A DNA stretch of 64,000 nucleotides from JANMJD01 sp963847945 (GTDB lineage: Bacteria; Actinomycetota; Acidimicrobiia; Acidimicrobiales; Ilumatobacteraceae), in the NCBI GenBank assembly GCA_963847945.1, contig CAWKBX010000009.1:744001-808000 (forward strand). The letters are read 5' to 3'. Shown here piece by piece: positions 34,901 to 44,224 of the stretch (its first letter is position 1; each line of letters opens with the position of its first letter). A model generated the notes under the pieces. That model was not told where the DNA came from, did not search any database, and worked only from the letters and a program-made list of their open reading frames with translations. A program made the translations under genes and the position numbers.

Positions 34901-36762
34901 ACATGCGCTTCGTCGAGGAGCGCTCGACGTCCCCGGTCGTCTCGGTGACCGCGCCGGCCGACAAGGTCGTCTTCGGTCAGCCGACGGCCGTGACGGCAAC
35001 GGCGGTTGACAACTCCCCGATCACCTCGGCGACCGTCGTGATCACCAACTCGATCAGCCAGACGATGCAAGACGACGGCACGTTCGCCCTCGCCGCCAAT
35101 GTCATGCCGGCGACGATCACCGGTCTCGGAACGCCGTCGATGTCGCTGGCCGCCGAACTCGGCGTCCTCCCCGCCGGCACGTACACGGCAACGGTCGCCG
35201 CCTTCGATGCCGGGGGCAACGCGACCGTGGGCACGAAGATCTTCAAGGTTGCCCCGGTCGCGACGACGGCGGCCGCCATCACCGGCTACTCCGGGTTCTC
35301 CAGCTCCACCGGGCTCGCCCGCACGATCGGCTACACGTTCCAAGTCACCCAGGTCCAGACCGTCGACGCGATCGGCATCTTCGACCGCGACCGCGACAAC
35401 CTCAACGACAACACCGTCGCCACTCCCGCGGCGATCTGGCGACAGTCCGACCAGGCGATGCTCGGCCAGACCTCGATTGCCGCCAACGCCATCGCCACCA
35501 ACGGCTGGTTCTACGGCGACCTCGCCACTCCGATCACCTTGCAGCCCAACACGACCTATGTCGTTGGCTACCAAGGTTTCGCCGTCGGCGAGGGATTCGC
35601 CTCCAACGGCACGCCGACATGGGATGCGACGATGCGCTACCTCGGATACGCCACGGTCACCAGCACGGCGTTCGTCTATCCGAACACGCAGGGCACCGGG
35701 GTGATCGGCTACGGCCTGCCCAACCTGCGCTTCGTCGTCAAGACTCCGCCGGTCGTACTCCCAGTCGCTGGGGTGAGCGGTCTCACCGGTACTCCGATTT
35801 CGATCCCGGTACGCGGGGCCGACCCCGACGGAGGCTCGGTGAGCTACTCCGCCGCTTCGCTGCCAACCGGAGTTGCGATCGATGCGACGACCGGTTGGAT
35901 CACCGGCGCACCGACCGTTGCCGGGCCGTTCAACGTGATCATCACGGTGACCGACGACGAAGGCGTCACCACACAGACCTCGTTCCTGTGGATGGTCTCG
36001 GTGCCGCTGGTCCCACCGGTGATCGATGCCGTCGCCAACCGCTCCGATCGGGTGGGTGACACGGTGTCGCTCCAACTCATCGCAGCCGACCCCGACGGTG
36101 GCGTCGTTACCTATTCCGCCCCGGCCCTCCCGGCTGGGCTGGCCCTCGACGGTGTCACCGGGCTGATCACGGGCTCACCGACCGCGGCCGGCGCCACGGC
36201 GGTGACGATCACGGTCACCGACGACGAAGCCACCTCGACGTCGACCTCGCTCACCTGGACCATCGTCCCGGCGTTCACTCCGCCGGCGATCACCACCCCG
36301 GCCGACCGCACCGATCAAACCGGCACGGCGGTGTCGTTGCAGCTCGTCGGCTCCGACCCCGACGGTGGCGCGGTGACGTTCGCCGCATCGGCCCTCCCCG
36401 CCGGCCTCACGCTCGACGCCCTCACAGGCACGATCACCGGCACCCCAACGACCGTCGAGACTGTGCCCGTGACGATCACCGTCACCGACGACGAGGGGGT
36501 CACGGCGCAAGCATCGTTTGTCTGGACCACGGTCGTCCCGCCGCTGCCCTGCGTCGTCACCAACCAAGCGCAGGGCGTGCTCGTCGACTGGCTCCCGATC
36601 GCCGCGATCACGTCGTACTCCGTGCGAGCCAACGGGGTGTTCGTCGCCACGATCAACAACGCCGACCTGTACTCCCACACCACGGGCACCCAGGCCAACG
36701 CCTACACGGTCCGTTACCGCGTGGCCGGCGTCAACATCGACATCGCCTGCGTCAACACCTGA
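31975..36762 (+). CDS. Large secreted protein: beta-propeller, Ig-like and DUF4082-like modules
   Basis: A 1595-residue exported protein. A signal peptide covers about residues 1-62 (VRNRRAALRG then a hydrophobic core, end near STAAVQ). Residues about 75-480 are WD/propeller-like repeats of the type VYVGGRFSKITGGDG, LYIGGDFTAIGGTAI, LILAGRFGTMTRGA. Residues about 490-830 hold three Ig-like modules. Two similar modules of about 155 residues follow (about 830-990 and 1095-1260), each with a GYTFxVxQxxTVxAxGxFDxxxxxLNDN core and a WRQSDxxLLGQxSI segment. Three He_PIG cadherin-like repeats (ADPDGG...LPAGLxLD...TGxIxGxPT) lie at about 1265-1530, and the end is fibronectin-like. Probably a surface or biofilm matrix or adhesion protein. 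No sorting motif is seen. Confidence 0.82.
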   Translation: MRADPPLPITETNLDKGNFNLSGRSIVRNRRAALRGAVVAVVAIIAGLVVVAPQPSTAAVQHPSLAPTIPATGYPIIRPTPTYFTVNGNCPNGCTLPREVMVVDQLGRYIVSGGNFHEVELQNGTVLQQKYFAAWNIDTKQIVCANKFTFDDEVLSVSAGPTATTVYVGGRFSKITGGDGVIRSRTRIALLNLADCSVDKTFAPLGANDKITAIVRNADRLYIGGDFTAIGGTAIETIAELNAKTGAVNPAFGFPTTGEQVGRVKALALNPDATRLILAGRFGTMTRGAQSIVNPTAVIDISVPAAPTLTAHASTGYTPGVFDLQAASISPTGDTIALAYGTATVSDYVYLSPTTESSVRYRWGHYMRDSSFGIAVSNNAVYVTGHFCKIDPGPGTSDAMTPQMGLDVCTGTSFTGGVWRSHIAALSLTDGTPLPWNPGQNSTNGGKAMAVTARGLLSGFDGDRVNGIRTGAVAFFDFGAQIEDVTPPSDVSFLSPLPDGTVNQPALISGSAADNLAVTSYRLGVRNVADNMWLQPDGTFLATYYEFNIRAETNGSFSTQLALPAGTYSAVARAVDAAGLRSANDAAVRFTETGNEGELPTSTLVLPAAPLRTEADLTITGLATDNVAVSSIAVEVRDALGAYVQDDGTVSAVVNDLPVTITAGALGTPSAAWATSAGTRLPAGDYTIKLTVRDPAGNVRLETTVAWLLATSPVVTWTTPGLRILNDERFVVAATVNDNVKVTSAKLRVTNSAGLFLQVNGTFAASPKDLPATITGVGTANVLVGYDAAFLALGTYKATIIATDDVKNTTTANRNVTVANTQQIVTKAVTSHSGFRTRKQSYVVGYTFRVAQPRTVTALGMFDVNGNGLNDNPDAVSAGLWRQSDRLLLGQASIRKNVTVDGGWFYANMAAPVTLQPGVTYVVGVQALSVGEGFADLGTVAWDPGVSVTGYATLTGVTFGYPATQGTGTVCCGFPNMRFVEERSTSPVVSVTAPADKVVFGQPTAVTATAVDNSPITSATVVITNSISQTMQDDGTFALAANVMPATITGLGTPSMSLAAELGVLPAGTYTATVAAFDAGGNATVGTKIFKVAPVATTAAAITGYSGFSSSTGLARTIGYTFQVTQVQTVDAIGIFDRDRDNLNDNTVATPAAIWRQSDQAMLGQTSIAANAIATNGWFYGDLATPITLQPNTTYVVGYQGFAVGEGFASNGTPTWDATMRYLGYATVTSTAFVYPNTQGTGVIGYGLPNLRFVVKTPPVVLPVAGVSGLTGTPISIPVRGADPDGGSVSYSAASLPTGVAIDATTGWITGAPTVAGPFNVIITVTDDEGVTTQTSFLWMVSVPLVPPVIDAVANRSDRVGDTVSLQLIAADPDGGVVTYSAPALPAGLALDGVTGLITGSPTAAGATAVTITVTDDEATSTSTSLTWTIVPAFTPPAITTPADRTDQTGTAVSLQLVGSDPDGGAVTFAASALPAGLTLDALTGTITGTPTTVETVPVTITVTDDEGVTAQASFVWTTVVPPLPCVVTNQAQGVLVDWLPIAAITSYSVRANGVFVATINNADLYSHTTGTQANAYTVRYRVAGVNIDIACVNT

Positions 36763-36774
36763 GCCGATGGGCCC

Positions 36775-38175
36775 TCAGCACGGCAGCACTTTGCCCGGGT
36801 TGAGGATGCCGGTGGGGTCGAGGGCGGCCTTGATCCGACGCATCACGTCGAGTTCCTCGGGACTGCGGGAGTAGGCGAGGTAGCTGCGCTTGAGCGTGCC
36901 GATACCGTGCTCGGCCGACACCGAGCCATGCCAGTCCCGCACGCATTCGTAGACCACGTCGTCGACGGCGTGCGTCTGCTCGTCGGTCAGCACCCCCATC
37001 GACATCGAGAGATGCAGGTTGCTGTCGCCGATGTGACCGAAGCTGAAGATGTGGGCATCGGGCCACTGCGCTCGGAGGCGCTGTTCGCAGACGTCGGCGA
37101 AGCGGCCGATCTCGGAGATCGGCAGGCTGACGTCGAAGTTGATCACCGAGGGCAGCTTGTCGATCGGCTCGGCTTCACGGATCGCCCACAGCTCGGCGGT
37201 GTCGCGCGCCGAACGGGCGATCGTCGCGTCGGTGATCAGCCCGGCGTCGATCGCCCCACCGAGCAAGTTCTCGAAGCGCGTGTCGTCGCCCGTCGGGTCG
37301 TCGCCGCTCATCTCGATCAACACATACATCGCCGCACCGGGGCTCAGCGGCGGTCGGGTGCCCCGAGCGGCGACCATGAAGTCGTAGAAGTCGGGCCACA
37401 TCGCCTCGAAGGCGGTGATTCCCCCCGACGTTCGTTGGGCGTGACGCAGGAATGCCACCAGTTGCTCGTACGACGTCGTCGTGGCAATCGCCGTCTGGCG
37501 GGTGGCCGTGGCCGGATGCAGTCGCAACACGGCGCGAGTGATGATGCCGAGGGTGCCTTCCGAGCCGATGAAGACCTGCTTGATGTCGTAGCCGGCGTTG
37601 TTCTTGAGCATCTTGGTCAGGCTGGTAACGACCGTGCCATCGGCCAAGACGACCTCCAACCCGAGCACCTGCTCGTGGGCCATGCCATAGCGGATCACCC
37701 GGTTGCCGCCGGCGTTGGTGGCCAGATTGCCGCCGATCTGGCACGAACCGCGAGCCCCGAGGTCGTAGGCGAGTTCCCACCCGGCAGCACGCGCTGCATC
37801 GTGAGCGGCCTGCAACACGGTGCCGGCCAGCACGGTCATCGTTCCCGCCGCGTCGTCGATCTCTTCGACGCCGGCCATCCGCTCCAACGAGATCACGACG
37901 TCACCGATGCGAGGATTCGCCCCACCCGCCAGGCCGGTCAAGCCACCCTGCGGCACGACCGGTTGGCCGTGGGCGTGGCAGATCCGCATCGCGGCGGCCA
38001 CGTCGGCCGTGGTCTTGGGGAGGACGACGGCGCGCGGGCAGGCGTGCGGTGCCCCACTCCAGTCCCCGTGGAATCGCTCGTCCACATCGCCGGCATCACC
38101 GACGAGCACGCGCTGGGCACCGAGCGCCTCGACCAGCGCCTCGACAACGTTCACGGGACCGGGGGCTTCGCTCAT
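36775..38175 (-). CDS. FAD-linked oxidase (D-lactate/glycolate dehydrogenase, GlcD-like)
   Basis: A 466-residue flavoprotein of the FAD-binding type 4 (PCMH) family. PQGGLTGLAGGANPR near residue 75 is the FAD-binding loop, NLATNAGGNRVIRYG near 145 the second contact, and the C-terminal EHGIGTLKR with ILNPGKVLPC is typical of GlcD/Dld enzymes that oxidise D-2-hydroxy acids. The ATG at 38175 (MSEAPGP) was chosen over a more distal one. It converges with the large secreted protein gene, only 12 bases apart. Confidence 0.88.
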   Translation of the reverse strand: MSEAPGPVNVVEALVEALGAQRVLVGDAGDVDERFHGDWSGAPHACPRAVVLPKTTADVAAAMRICHAHGQPVVPQGGLTGLAGGANPRIGDVVISLERMAGVEEIDDAAGTMTVLAGTVLQAAHDAARAAGWELAYDLGARGSCQIGGNLATNAGGNRVIRYGMAHEQVLGLEVVLADGTVVTSLTKMLKNNAGYDIKQVFIGSEGTLGIITRAVLRLHPATATRQTAIATTTSYEQLVAFLRHAQRTSGGITAFEAMWPDFYDFMVAARGTRPPLSPGAAMYVLIEMSGDDPTGDDTRFENLLGGAIDAGLITDATIARSARDTAELWAIREAEPIDKLPSVINFDVSLPISEIGRFADVCEQRLRAQWPDAHIFSFGHIGDSNLHLSMSMGVLTDEQTHAVDDVVYECVRDWHGSVSAEHGIGTLKRSYLAYSRSPEELDVMRRIKAALDPTGILNPGKVLPC

Positions 38176-38209
38176 CGCCCCATCCTGCCCTCCGGCGAGT
38201 CTCAAGAAT

Positions 38210-39574
38210 TCAACGGGTGACGATGTACCAGACACCGCCGACGAGGGCGCACGTGGCGAGAACCCTCAAGGTGGTCCAGCGGAGCTTGAAGATGAGCACG
38301 AAGCCAAGCGCGGCGACCGCCGCGGCGCGAGGACTGAACGTGGACCAGACCGGAAGGTTGAACCTCGCCGGGCCGGCGTGATGCCGCTCGACCCGCTCGA
38401 ACAGGGTGTGAAGGGCGAAGAACACCGCCAGGTTGGCGATCACGCCGACCACCGCGGCGGTGATGGCGCTGAGTGCTCCGCTGAGTCGGACATTGCCGCG
38501 TAACTGCTCGATATGCGGCGCGCCGAGGAAGATGAACACGAAACACGGCACGAACGTCACCCATGTCACGAGGGTGGCCGCGAGCACCCCGGCGACCCAC
38601 GGGTTGAGTCCGCCGGGGTCGCGATATGCCCCGAGGAAGGCAACGAACTCGACGACCATGATCAGCGGTCCCGGGGTGGTCTCGGCCAGTGCCAAACCCT
38701 TGACCATCTCGCCGGCGGTCAGCCATCCGTAGACCTCGACGGCGCGCTGAGCCACGAAGGCGAGCACCGCATACGCCCCGCCGAAGGTGACCAGCGTGGT
38801 CAGCCCGAAGAACTTCCCCTGGGTGACGAACACGCTGTCGCTTCCGGCTGTCGCGGCGGCGACAATGACGGGGGTGATCCACAAGATCAGGCCGATGAGC
38901 AGGATCTTCGCGGCCCGCGGCCACGATGGGGCTTCACCGTGGAGGGCATCATCGGCGATCAACGGCGCGGTGGCCGCGGACGCCGCCGCGTGTCCTGACC
39001 CGGTCCTGAACCAGTCGGCATGCCACCTGCTGCCCGCCCAGCCGGCGATCCCTGCGGCGATGATCACGATCGGGAACGGCACGTCGAAAGCCGCCAACGC
39101 GACGAATGAGCCAACGGCCAGCGCCACGAGCAACGGGTTGACCAGAGCGCGTTTGCCGACGCGGACCACGGCTTGGCTGACGATCGCCAGCACCGCGGCG
39201 GCGACCCCGGCGAACAGGGCGGTGATCACCAAGGTCTCGCCGAACCGGGCGTAGATCGCCGACAACCCGAGGATTGCGACGTAGCCCGGCAGGACGAACA
39301 ACGAGCCGGCGATCAGGCCGCCGGGGGTGCCGTTGAGCAGCCAACCGAGGTAGATGGCGAGTTGTTGGGCCTCGGGGCCCGGCAACAAGGTGCAGTACGA
39401 CAGAGCGTGGAGAAACCGCCGTTCGCCGATCCAACGCCGCTCGTCGACGAATTCGCGATGCATCACGGCGATCTGGCCCGCCGGCCCGCCGAAGGTCTGC
39501 AACGAGACCTTCCACCAGGTGCGGCTAGCCTCCCGCAGCGGGACAATGTCGGCGCGGCGGCTGGATCTGCTCAT
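38210..39574 (-). CDS. chrA: Chromate transporter ChrA
   Basis: A 454-residue, two-domain chromate efflux protein from the ATG at 39574. Both halves carry the family signature: FGGPAGQIAVMHREFVDERRW near residue 28 with SYCTLLPGPEAQQLAIYLG near 57 in the first, and FGGAYAVLAFVAQRAVE near 265 with LAETTPGPLIMVVEFVAF near 300 in the second. About ten membrane segments are seen. Length and duplication match the long-chain ChrA type; chromate export driven by the proton motive force is the known role, though some members have other anion substrates. The stop of the AlkZ-like gene overlaps its start. Confidence 0.92.
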   Translation of the reverse strand: MSRSSRRADIVPLREASRTWWKVSLQTFGGPAGQIAVMHREFVDERRWIGERRFLHALSYCTLLPGPEAQQLAIYLGWLLNGTPGGLIAGSLFVLPGYVAILGLSAIYARFGETLVITALFAGVAAAVLAIVSQAVVRVGKRALVNPLLVALAVGSFVALAAFDVPFPIVIIAAGIAGWAGSRWHADWFRTGSGHAAASAATAPLIADDALHGEAPSWPRAAKILLIGLILWITPVIVAAATAGSDSVFVTQGKFFGLTTLVTFGGAYAVLAFVAQRAVEVYGWLTAGEMVKGLALAETTPGPLIMVVEFVAFLGAYRDPGGLNPWVAGVLAATLVTWVTFVPCFVFIFLGAPHIEQLRGNVRLSGALSAITAAVVGVIANLAVFFALHTLFERVERHHAGPARFNLPVWSTFSPRAAAVAALGFVLIFKLRWTTLRVLATCALVGGVWYIVTR

Positions 39575-40704
39575 GAACCCGGTACCGGCGTGCCCGGTAC
39601 CGCACCCGACGTGAGGTCTTTCTGGAGCGGGGTCGGGAACCGGGGCGACACTCGGGCGTCGCCGATCCAACTCTGCAACCGGGCCGCTTCGGCACCGACC
39701 GCGGCCGTCGCAGAGCTACCGATGTCTTCGAGCAACTGGAAAACCACCGCACCGGTTGGTCGTTGCGACCACGCCCCGACGATGCGACCGTCGCACCACA
39801 CGGTCGGCCCGATGTTGCCGCTGTAGTCGAACAGTGGGGCCCGGTGGTCGCCGAGGTACCAGTCGCGATCGGTCCACCCCATCGCCAACGGGTCGAGCGA
39901 CGGCAGCAGCGCCACCCACGGTTCGGTGGGTTCGACGGGGTCGATGTCGTCGGCCAACACGATGCCGGTCCCGCCGCCTTCGAGGTCGACCTCCGCGGTC
40001 TGCAGCCCGGCGAGCGCTCGCTTCACGCGAGTCAGCGTCCAGCCGGTCCACCATCGCAGATCAGCCATGGTTCCGGGGCCATAGGTACGCAGCCAACGTT
40101 CGATCAACTGTCGTTCGGCGTCGAGTTGGTCGAGACCGAGCAACGGTTCACCAAGCCACCTTTCGGGCCGTGACCAACGGTAGAGGCTCGACGTCCATGT
40201 CCCTCGGGGTCGGGTTCGCACCAGCTGCCCCTCGACCGCGAGCAGGAACACGATCTTGCTCGACACGGCGATCGGGTTCTCGTTCTTGGTGCCGCGCCCG
40301 AGCACGATCTTGTGGGAGAACTCCGGCACGTGCGGCGTGATCTCGGAGGCCAGCGCCTCGCCACCGAGCCGGTCGATGGCGGCAAGAGCCGCCGCGCCCA
40401 CCCGGTCGAGCCAGGCGTCGCCGTCGGTGTCCATGTCGTCGTCGACGATTGCCTTGGCCAGGGTTCGGCGTTCGGTGGTCGCCAATGACGGCGCACACGA
40501 TGCCTGGATGAGCCGCGCCAGGCCGCACGGGGCGGTGAACACCGTGCGGCGCATTCCGAGCAGCCGCACCACGGTGCGATCGTCGTACATCGCCGCATCC
40601 ACGCCGGCAACATCGATGCCGGCGACTCGAGCGGCGAGCGAGAGGTACACCGTGACCGGGTCGGTGCCGTGCAACCCGACGACACTGCCCGCCGCGGTCG
40701 CCAC
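39571..40704 (-). CDS. AlkZ-like winged-helix (HTH_42) DNA-repair family protein
   Basis: A protein of at least 377 residues, of the family of YcaQ/AlkZ-type DNA glycosylases (crosslink repair). VVGLHGTDPVTVYLSLAARV stands in the place of the family's Q-x-[DQ] region near residue 10, followed by MRRTVFTAPCGL and TMADLRWWTGW near 213. FDYSGNIGPTVWCDGRIVGAW near 315 is a typical end. GTG at 40704 is the only standard start, but the frame upstream encodes ISIADRRNRLARRHHL, matching family N-termini, so the true start is near 40785, where an ATC replaces the expected ATG. Confidence 0.75.
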   Translation of the reverse strand: MATAAGSVVGLHGTDPVTVYLSLAARVAGIDVAGVDAAMYDDRTVVRLLGMRRTVFTAPCGLARLIQASCAPSLATTERRTLAKAIVDDDMDTDGDAWLDRVGAAALAAIDRLGGEALASEITPHVPEFSHKIVLGRGTKNENPIAVSSKIVFLLAVEGQLVRTRPRGTWTSSLYRWSRPERWLGEPLLGLDQLDAERQLIERWLRTYGPGTMADLRWWTGWTLTRVKRALAGLQTAEVDLEGGGTGIVLADDIDPVEPTEPWVALLPSLDPLAMGWTDRDWYLGDHRAPLFDYSGNIGPTVWCDGRIVGAWSQRPTGAVVFQLLEDIGSSATAAVGAEAARLQSWIGDARVSPRFPTPLQKDLTSGAVPGTPVPGS

Positions 40705-40904
40705 GTCGGGGGCGCGGGTGCCCGGGGCGAGATGATGGCGGCGAGCAAGGCGGTTGCGGCGGTCGGCAATGGAGATCGTGGCGATCCGATGACGGTAGAC
40801 GCTTCGGCCGTAGCGCGGCCGGGTTTTGTCTCGTCCGTTGTTGACTCGTCCGCGAACCGATTTGTGACCGTCGCTCAGCCTTCCGAGCGTCGACGGCAGG
40901 AGTA

Positions 40905-40926
40905 ACCGGCCAATAACCGGCGGTGC
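40905..40926 (-). repeat. Degenerate terminal CRISPR repeat
   Basis: Only the last part of the repeat is kept (CCGGCCAATAACCGGCGGTGC, with TGA changed to TAA); the other end is lost. A normal-length spacer (40927-40961) separates it from the first full repeat. Degenerate repeats mark the old, leader-distal end of arrays, so the leader is at the other end, next to cas2. Confidence 0.8.
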
Positions 40927-40961
40927 CGTTCCGTTCGCCTGATCGCCGCCGAAGCCGACGT

Positions 40962-43800
40962 GTTCCGATCCTCACCGCCGGCCAATGACCGGCGGTGCCC
41001 CACGCCGTACACCTCTGCGTAGCGCTTCAGGTGGTTCCGATCCTCACCGCCGGCCAATGACCGGCGGTGCGTGTGGCACGACGCCACCGGCAGCGTGCTC
41101 GACGTGTTCCGATCCTCACCGCCGGCCAATGACCGACGGTGCGTTGCCCGCGAAGACCTCGACGAGATCCGCGGCATGTTCCGATCCTCACCGCCGGCCA
41201 ATGACCGGCGGTGCTCCCACGAGTCGGCCGCGGCGCGTTGCGTCGACGCGTTCCGATCCTCACCGCCGGCCAATGACCGGCGGTGCCGCGATTGAGAGGT
41301 CGGTCGCGACCTGACGAGGCGTTCCGATCCTCACCGCCGGCCAATGACCGGCGGTGCACGACTGGTAACGGGCCAACGTGTCGCCACGACATGTTCCGAT
41401 CCTCACCGCCGGCCAATGACCGGCGGTGCGGCCACACCCCGAGGATCGACGGTGACGGTCGCGGTTCCGATCCTCACCGCCGGCCAATGACCGGCGGTGC
41501 GTGGTCGAGGGCTCGGGCTGGTCGCGGACGGATCTGTTCCGATCCTCACCGCCGGCCAATGACCGGCGGTGCCTCGGCCGGGGCCACGAGCCAACACGAG
41601 ACGAGACGTTCCGATCCTCACCGCCGGCCAATGACCGGCGGTGCGCGGACATGGTCAGGTAGCACGCCGCCTGCCGATGTTCCGATCCTCACCGCCGGCC
41701 AATGACCGGCGGTGCATATGCATTCCGAGGGTTGCCCGTTCGTAGTCGCTGTTCCGATCCTCACCGCCGGCCAATGACCGGCGGTGCGCCCGAAGAGGAC
41801 CGGAACCGCGTACGTCAACACGTTCCGATCCTCACCGCCGGCCAATGACCGGCGGTGCCGGCGGTGGAACCGGTGGCGGTTGAGCGGGCGGCTGGTTCCG
41901 ATCCTCACCGCCGGCCAATGACCGGCGGTGCATATGCATTCGAGGGTGCCACGTTCGAGCAGCGGTTCCGATCCTCACCGCCGGCCAATGACCGGCGGTG
42001 CGCCCGAAGAGGACGGAACCGTCGTGCGTCGAACATGTTCCGATCCTCACCGCCGGCCAATGACCGGCGGTGCGTGGGTCCCACCCACGGTTGACGTCCC
42101 GACCGTGTTCCGATCCTCACCGCCGGCCAATGACCGGCGGTGCACGGGCGATGTCAAGCCCTGGTCCACGGAATGAGGTTCCGATCCTCACCGCCGGCCA
42201 ATGACCGGCGGTGCACGTCCACGACGTGGCCGCTGCCACGGCAGCAACGGTTCCGATCCTCACCGCCGGCCAATGACCGGCGGTGCCACGCCACCCCGCA
42301 AGGGTGGCGTCGATGAGGTTCCGATCCTCACCGCCGGCCAATGACCGGCGGTGCCCGCCATTCCGAGGCGCCGACCGTTCACGGCGATCCGGGCGTTCCG
42401 ATCCTCACCGCCGGCCAATGACCGGCGGTGCATCGCCGTCCGGTAGGTCGACTCGCGTGACCGGTGCGATGTTCCGATCCTCACCGCCGGCCAATGACCG
42501 GCGGTGCCCGCTGACTGCCGACGTGGCGGTCTCGCTGTGCCGAGTTCCGATCCTCACCGCCGGCCAATGACCGGCGGTGCCCGAGGCTACGCCGAGCTGC
42601 GCGATCAGCCGAAGTGTTCCGATCCTCACCGCCGGCCAATGACCGGCGGTGCCGCCATCGGCTACACGACCTCCGTCACGTACGATGGTTCCGATCCTCA
42701 CCGCCGGCCAATGACCGGCGGTGCCGCCATGGCGGCAGCCCGTGACAACGGCGTGTTCCGATCCTCACCGCCGGCCAATGACCGGCGGTGCTCGCCGGTT
42801 CACGCGACCGCTGTTGCGACCGTGCGTTCCGATCCTCACCGCCGGCCAATGACCGGCGGTGCGCGTGGTCCACCCGCCTGATCCGCTGTCACGTTCCGAT
42901 CCTCACCGCCGGCCAATGACCGGCGGTGCGCAGTCGATGTCCGGGTCCGCGACCGAGCAGCGTTCCGATCCTCACCGCCGGCCAATGACCGGCGGTGCCA
43001 GCCCCAGCGCTGATCGCCGGTCAGCCATGCGTGTTCCGATCCTCACCGCCGGCCAATGACCGGCGGTGCCGATGGCGTTCTTGCCCGCTACCGCATGGGT
43101 TCCGATCCTCACCGCCGGCCAATGACCGGCGGTGCACACACTCGGTGCGACAGCTCGTCGTCGACGTGTTCCGATCCTCACCGCCGGCCAATGACCGGCG
43201 GTGCCGTCCCACCATGGCCGATTCGCACGGACGTTCCGATCCTCACCGCCGGCCAATGACCGGCGGTGCTCGACGTCTGTCGTCGACGACCCGCCGACAT
43301 GCGTTCCGATCCTCACCGCCGGCCAATGACCGGCGGTGCCCCTCGGCCCGTGTCGATGACGGCCATCCACGTTCCGATCCTCACCGCCGGCCAATGACCG
43401 GCGGTGCCCGATTCGCCGTCACGTTCGAGGCGTGGATCTGTTCCGATCCTCACCGCCGGCCAATGACCGGCGGTGCTCCGATCAGCCGCTCCGTTCAGCA
43501 CCGACGGTTCCGATCCTCACCGCCGGCCAATGACCGGCGGTGCATCCGATCGCCGTTTAGCCCGTCGACCGTCGACGGTTCCGATCCTCACCGCCGGCCA
43601 ATGACCGGCGGTGCTAGGAGCTGCGATGCTCGTGTTCGATCCTCACCGCCGGCCAATGACCGGCGGTGCCCCCGATGGGTCATGCCGGGTCGTTCCGATC
43701 CTCACCGCCGGCCAATGACCGGCGGTGCCCCGCACCGCGACAATCTGTCGTCGGTGAAGCGATGTTCCGATCCTCACCGCCGGCCAATGACCGGCGGTGC
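40962..43800 (-). CRISPR. Type I-C CRISPR array, 41 full repeats
   Basis: I count 41 repeats of 37 bp separated by 40 spacers. Read on the minus strand each repeat begins GCACCGCCGG, has a 9-bp stem CACCGCCGG/CCGGCGGTG around a 7-base loop, and ends in the 11-base tail AGGATCGGAAC, the size of the I-C crRNA 5' handle left by Cas5c. Almost all repeats are identical; one (41106-41142) has a single change in the stem, and one (43634-43669) lacks a base. Most spacers are 28-36 bp. Outliers are one of 40 bp (42355-42394) and two of 19 bp (43615-43633) and 22 bp (43670-43691) close to the leader. Orientation follows from the degenerate far end and the cas2-side leader. Confidence 0.97.
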
Positions 43801-43933
43801 CCTTTCTGAGCTGGGGAAACTGCGTTTCCCGTTGCCTTTCAATTGTCAAGGACCCTAGCGCTACCCGAGAAGCACCGCTCCATCACGGGCGGACCTACCA
43901 CTACTTCAGCGGATGGGTACGGCCCGCCCCTCG
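43801..43933 (-). promoter_or_regulatory. CRISPR leader with likely promoter
   Basis: 133 bases between the first repeat and the cas2 stop, more AT-rich than the array. Read on the minus strand it has a consensus -35 box TTGACA (43849-43844), about 44 bases before the first repeat, followed by GAAAGG and GGGAAACG tracts. A clear -10 box is not seen at 17 bases. The place and AT content are those expected of a leader driving crRNA transcription and receiving new spacers. Confidence 0.65.
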
Positions 43934-44224
43934 TCATAGGACCACAGGTGAACGCCAGTCGAGGTCGGGCCCTCGACCAAGAGTGGTGACATACCGTTGA
44001 TGAGGCTCCCGCAGTCGGTAGATCGCAACTCGATCTTTCGTCGGATCGATGGCCGACCGCAACTCGTGAACCAAACGACGAACTTGGCCGCTGTCGAGCT
44101 GACACTCAAAGACGGACTTCTGCACCCTTTGACCATAGCCCTCGCACAGTTTTGCGACTTCACGAAGGCGCCGCTCACCCGCCGATGTCTCTGTATTGAT
44201 GTCGTAGGTGACGAGGAGTTCCAT
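43934..44224 (-). CDS. cas2: CRISPR-associated endonuclease Cas2
   Basis: A 96-residue Cas2. The N-terminal strand MELLVTYDINTE carries the conserved Asp, and RVQKSVFECQL near residue 33 is the signature. Together with Cas1 it forms the spacer-integration complex. The ATG overlaps the cas1 stop (TAATG). It is the last gene of the cas operon, and the array follows directly. Confidence 0.95.
   Translation of the reverse strand: MELLVTYDINTETSAGERRLREVAKLCEGYGQRVQKSVFECQLDSGQVRRLVHELRSAIDPTKDRVAIYRLREPHQRYVTTLGRGPDLDWRSPVVL

Noticed and set aside
40875..43858. Many overlapping reading frames across the array with repeated peptide HRRSLAGGEDRN or SDPHRRPMTGGA
   Set aside because: They are translations of the 37-bp CRISPR repeat in different frames, interrupted at random by spacers; no start signal or codon logic.
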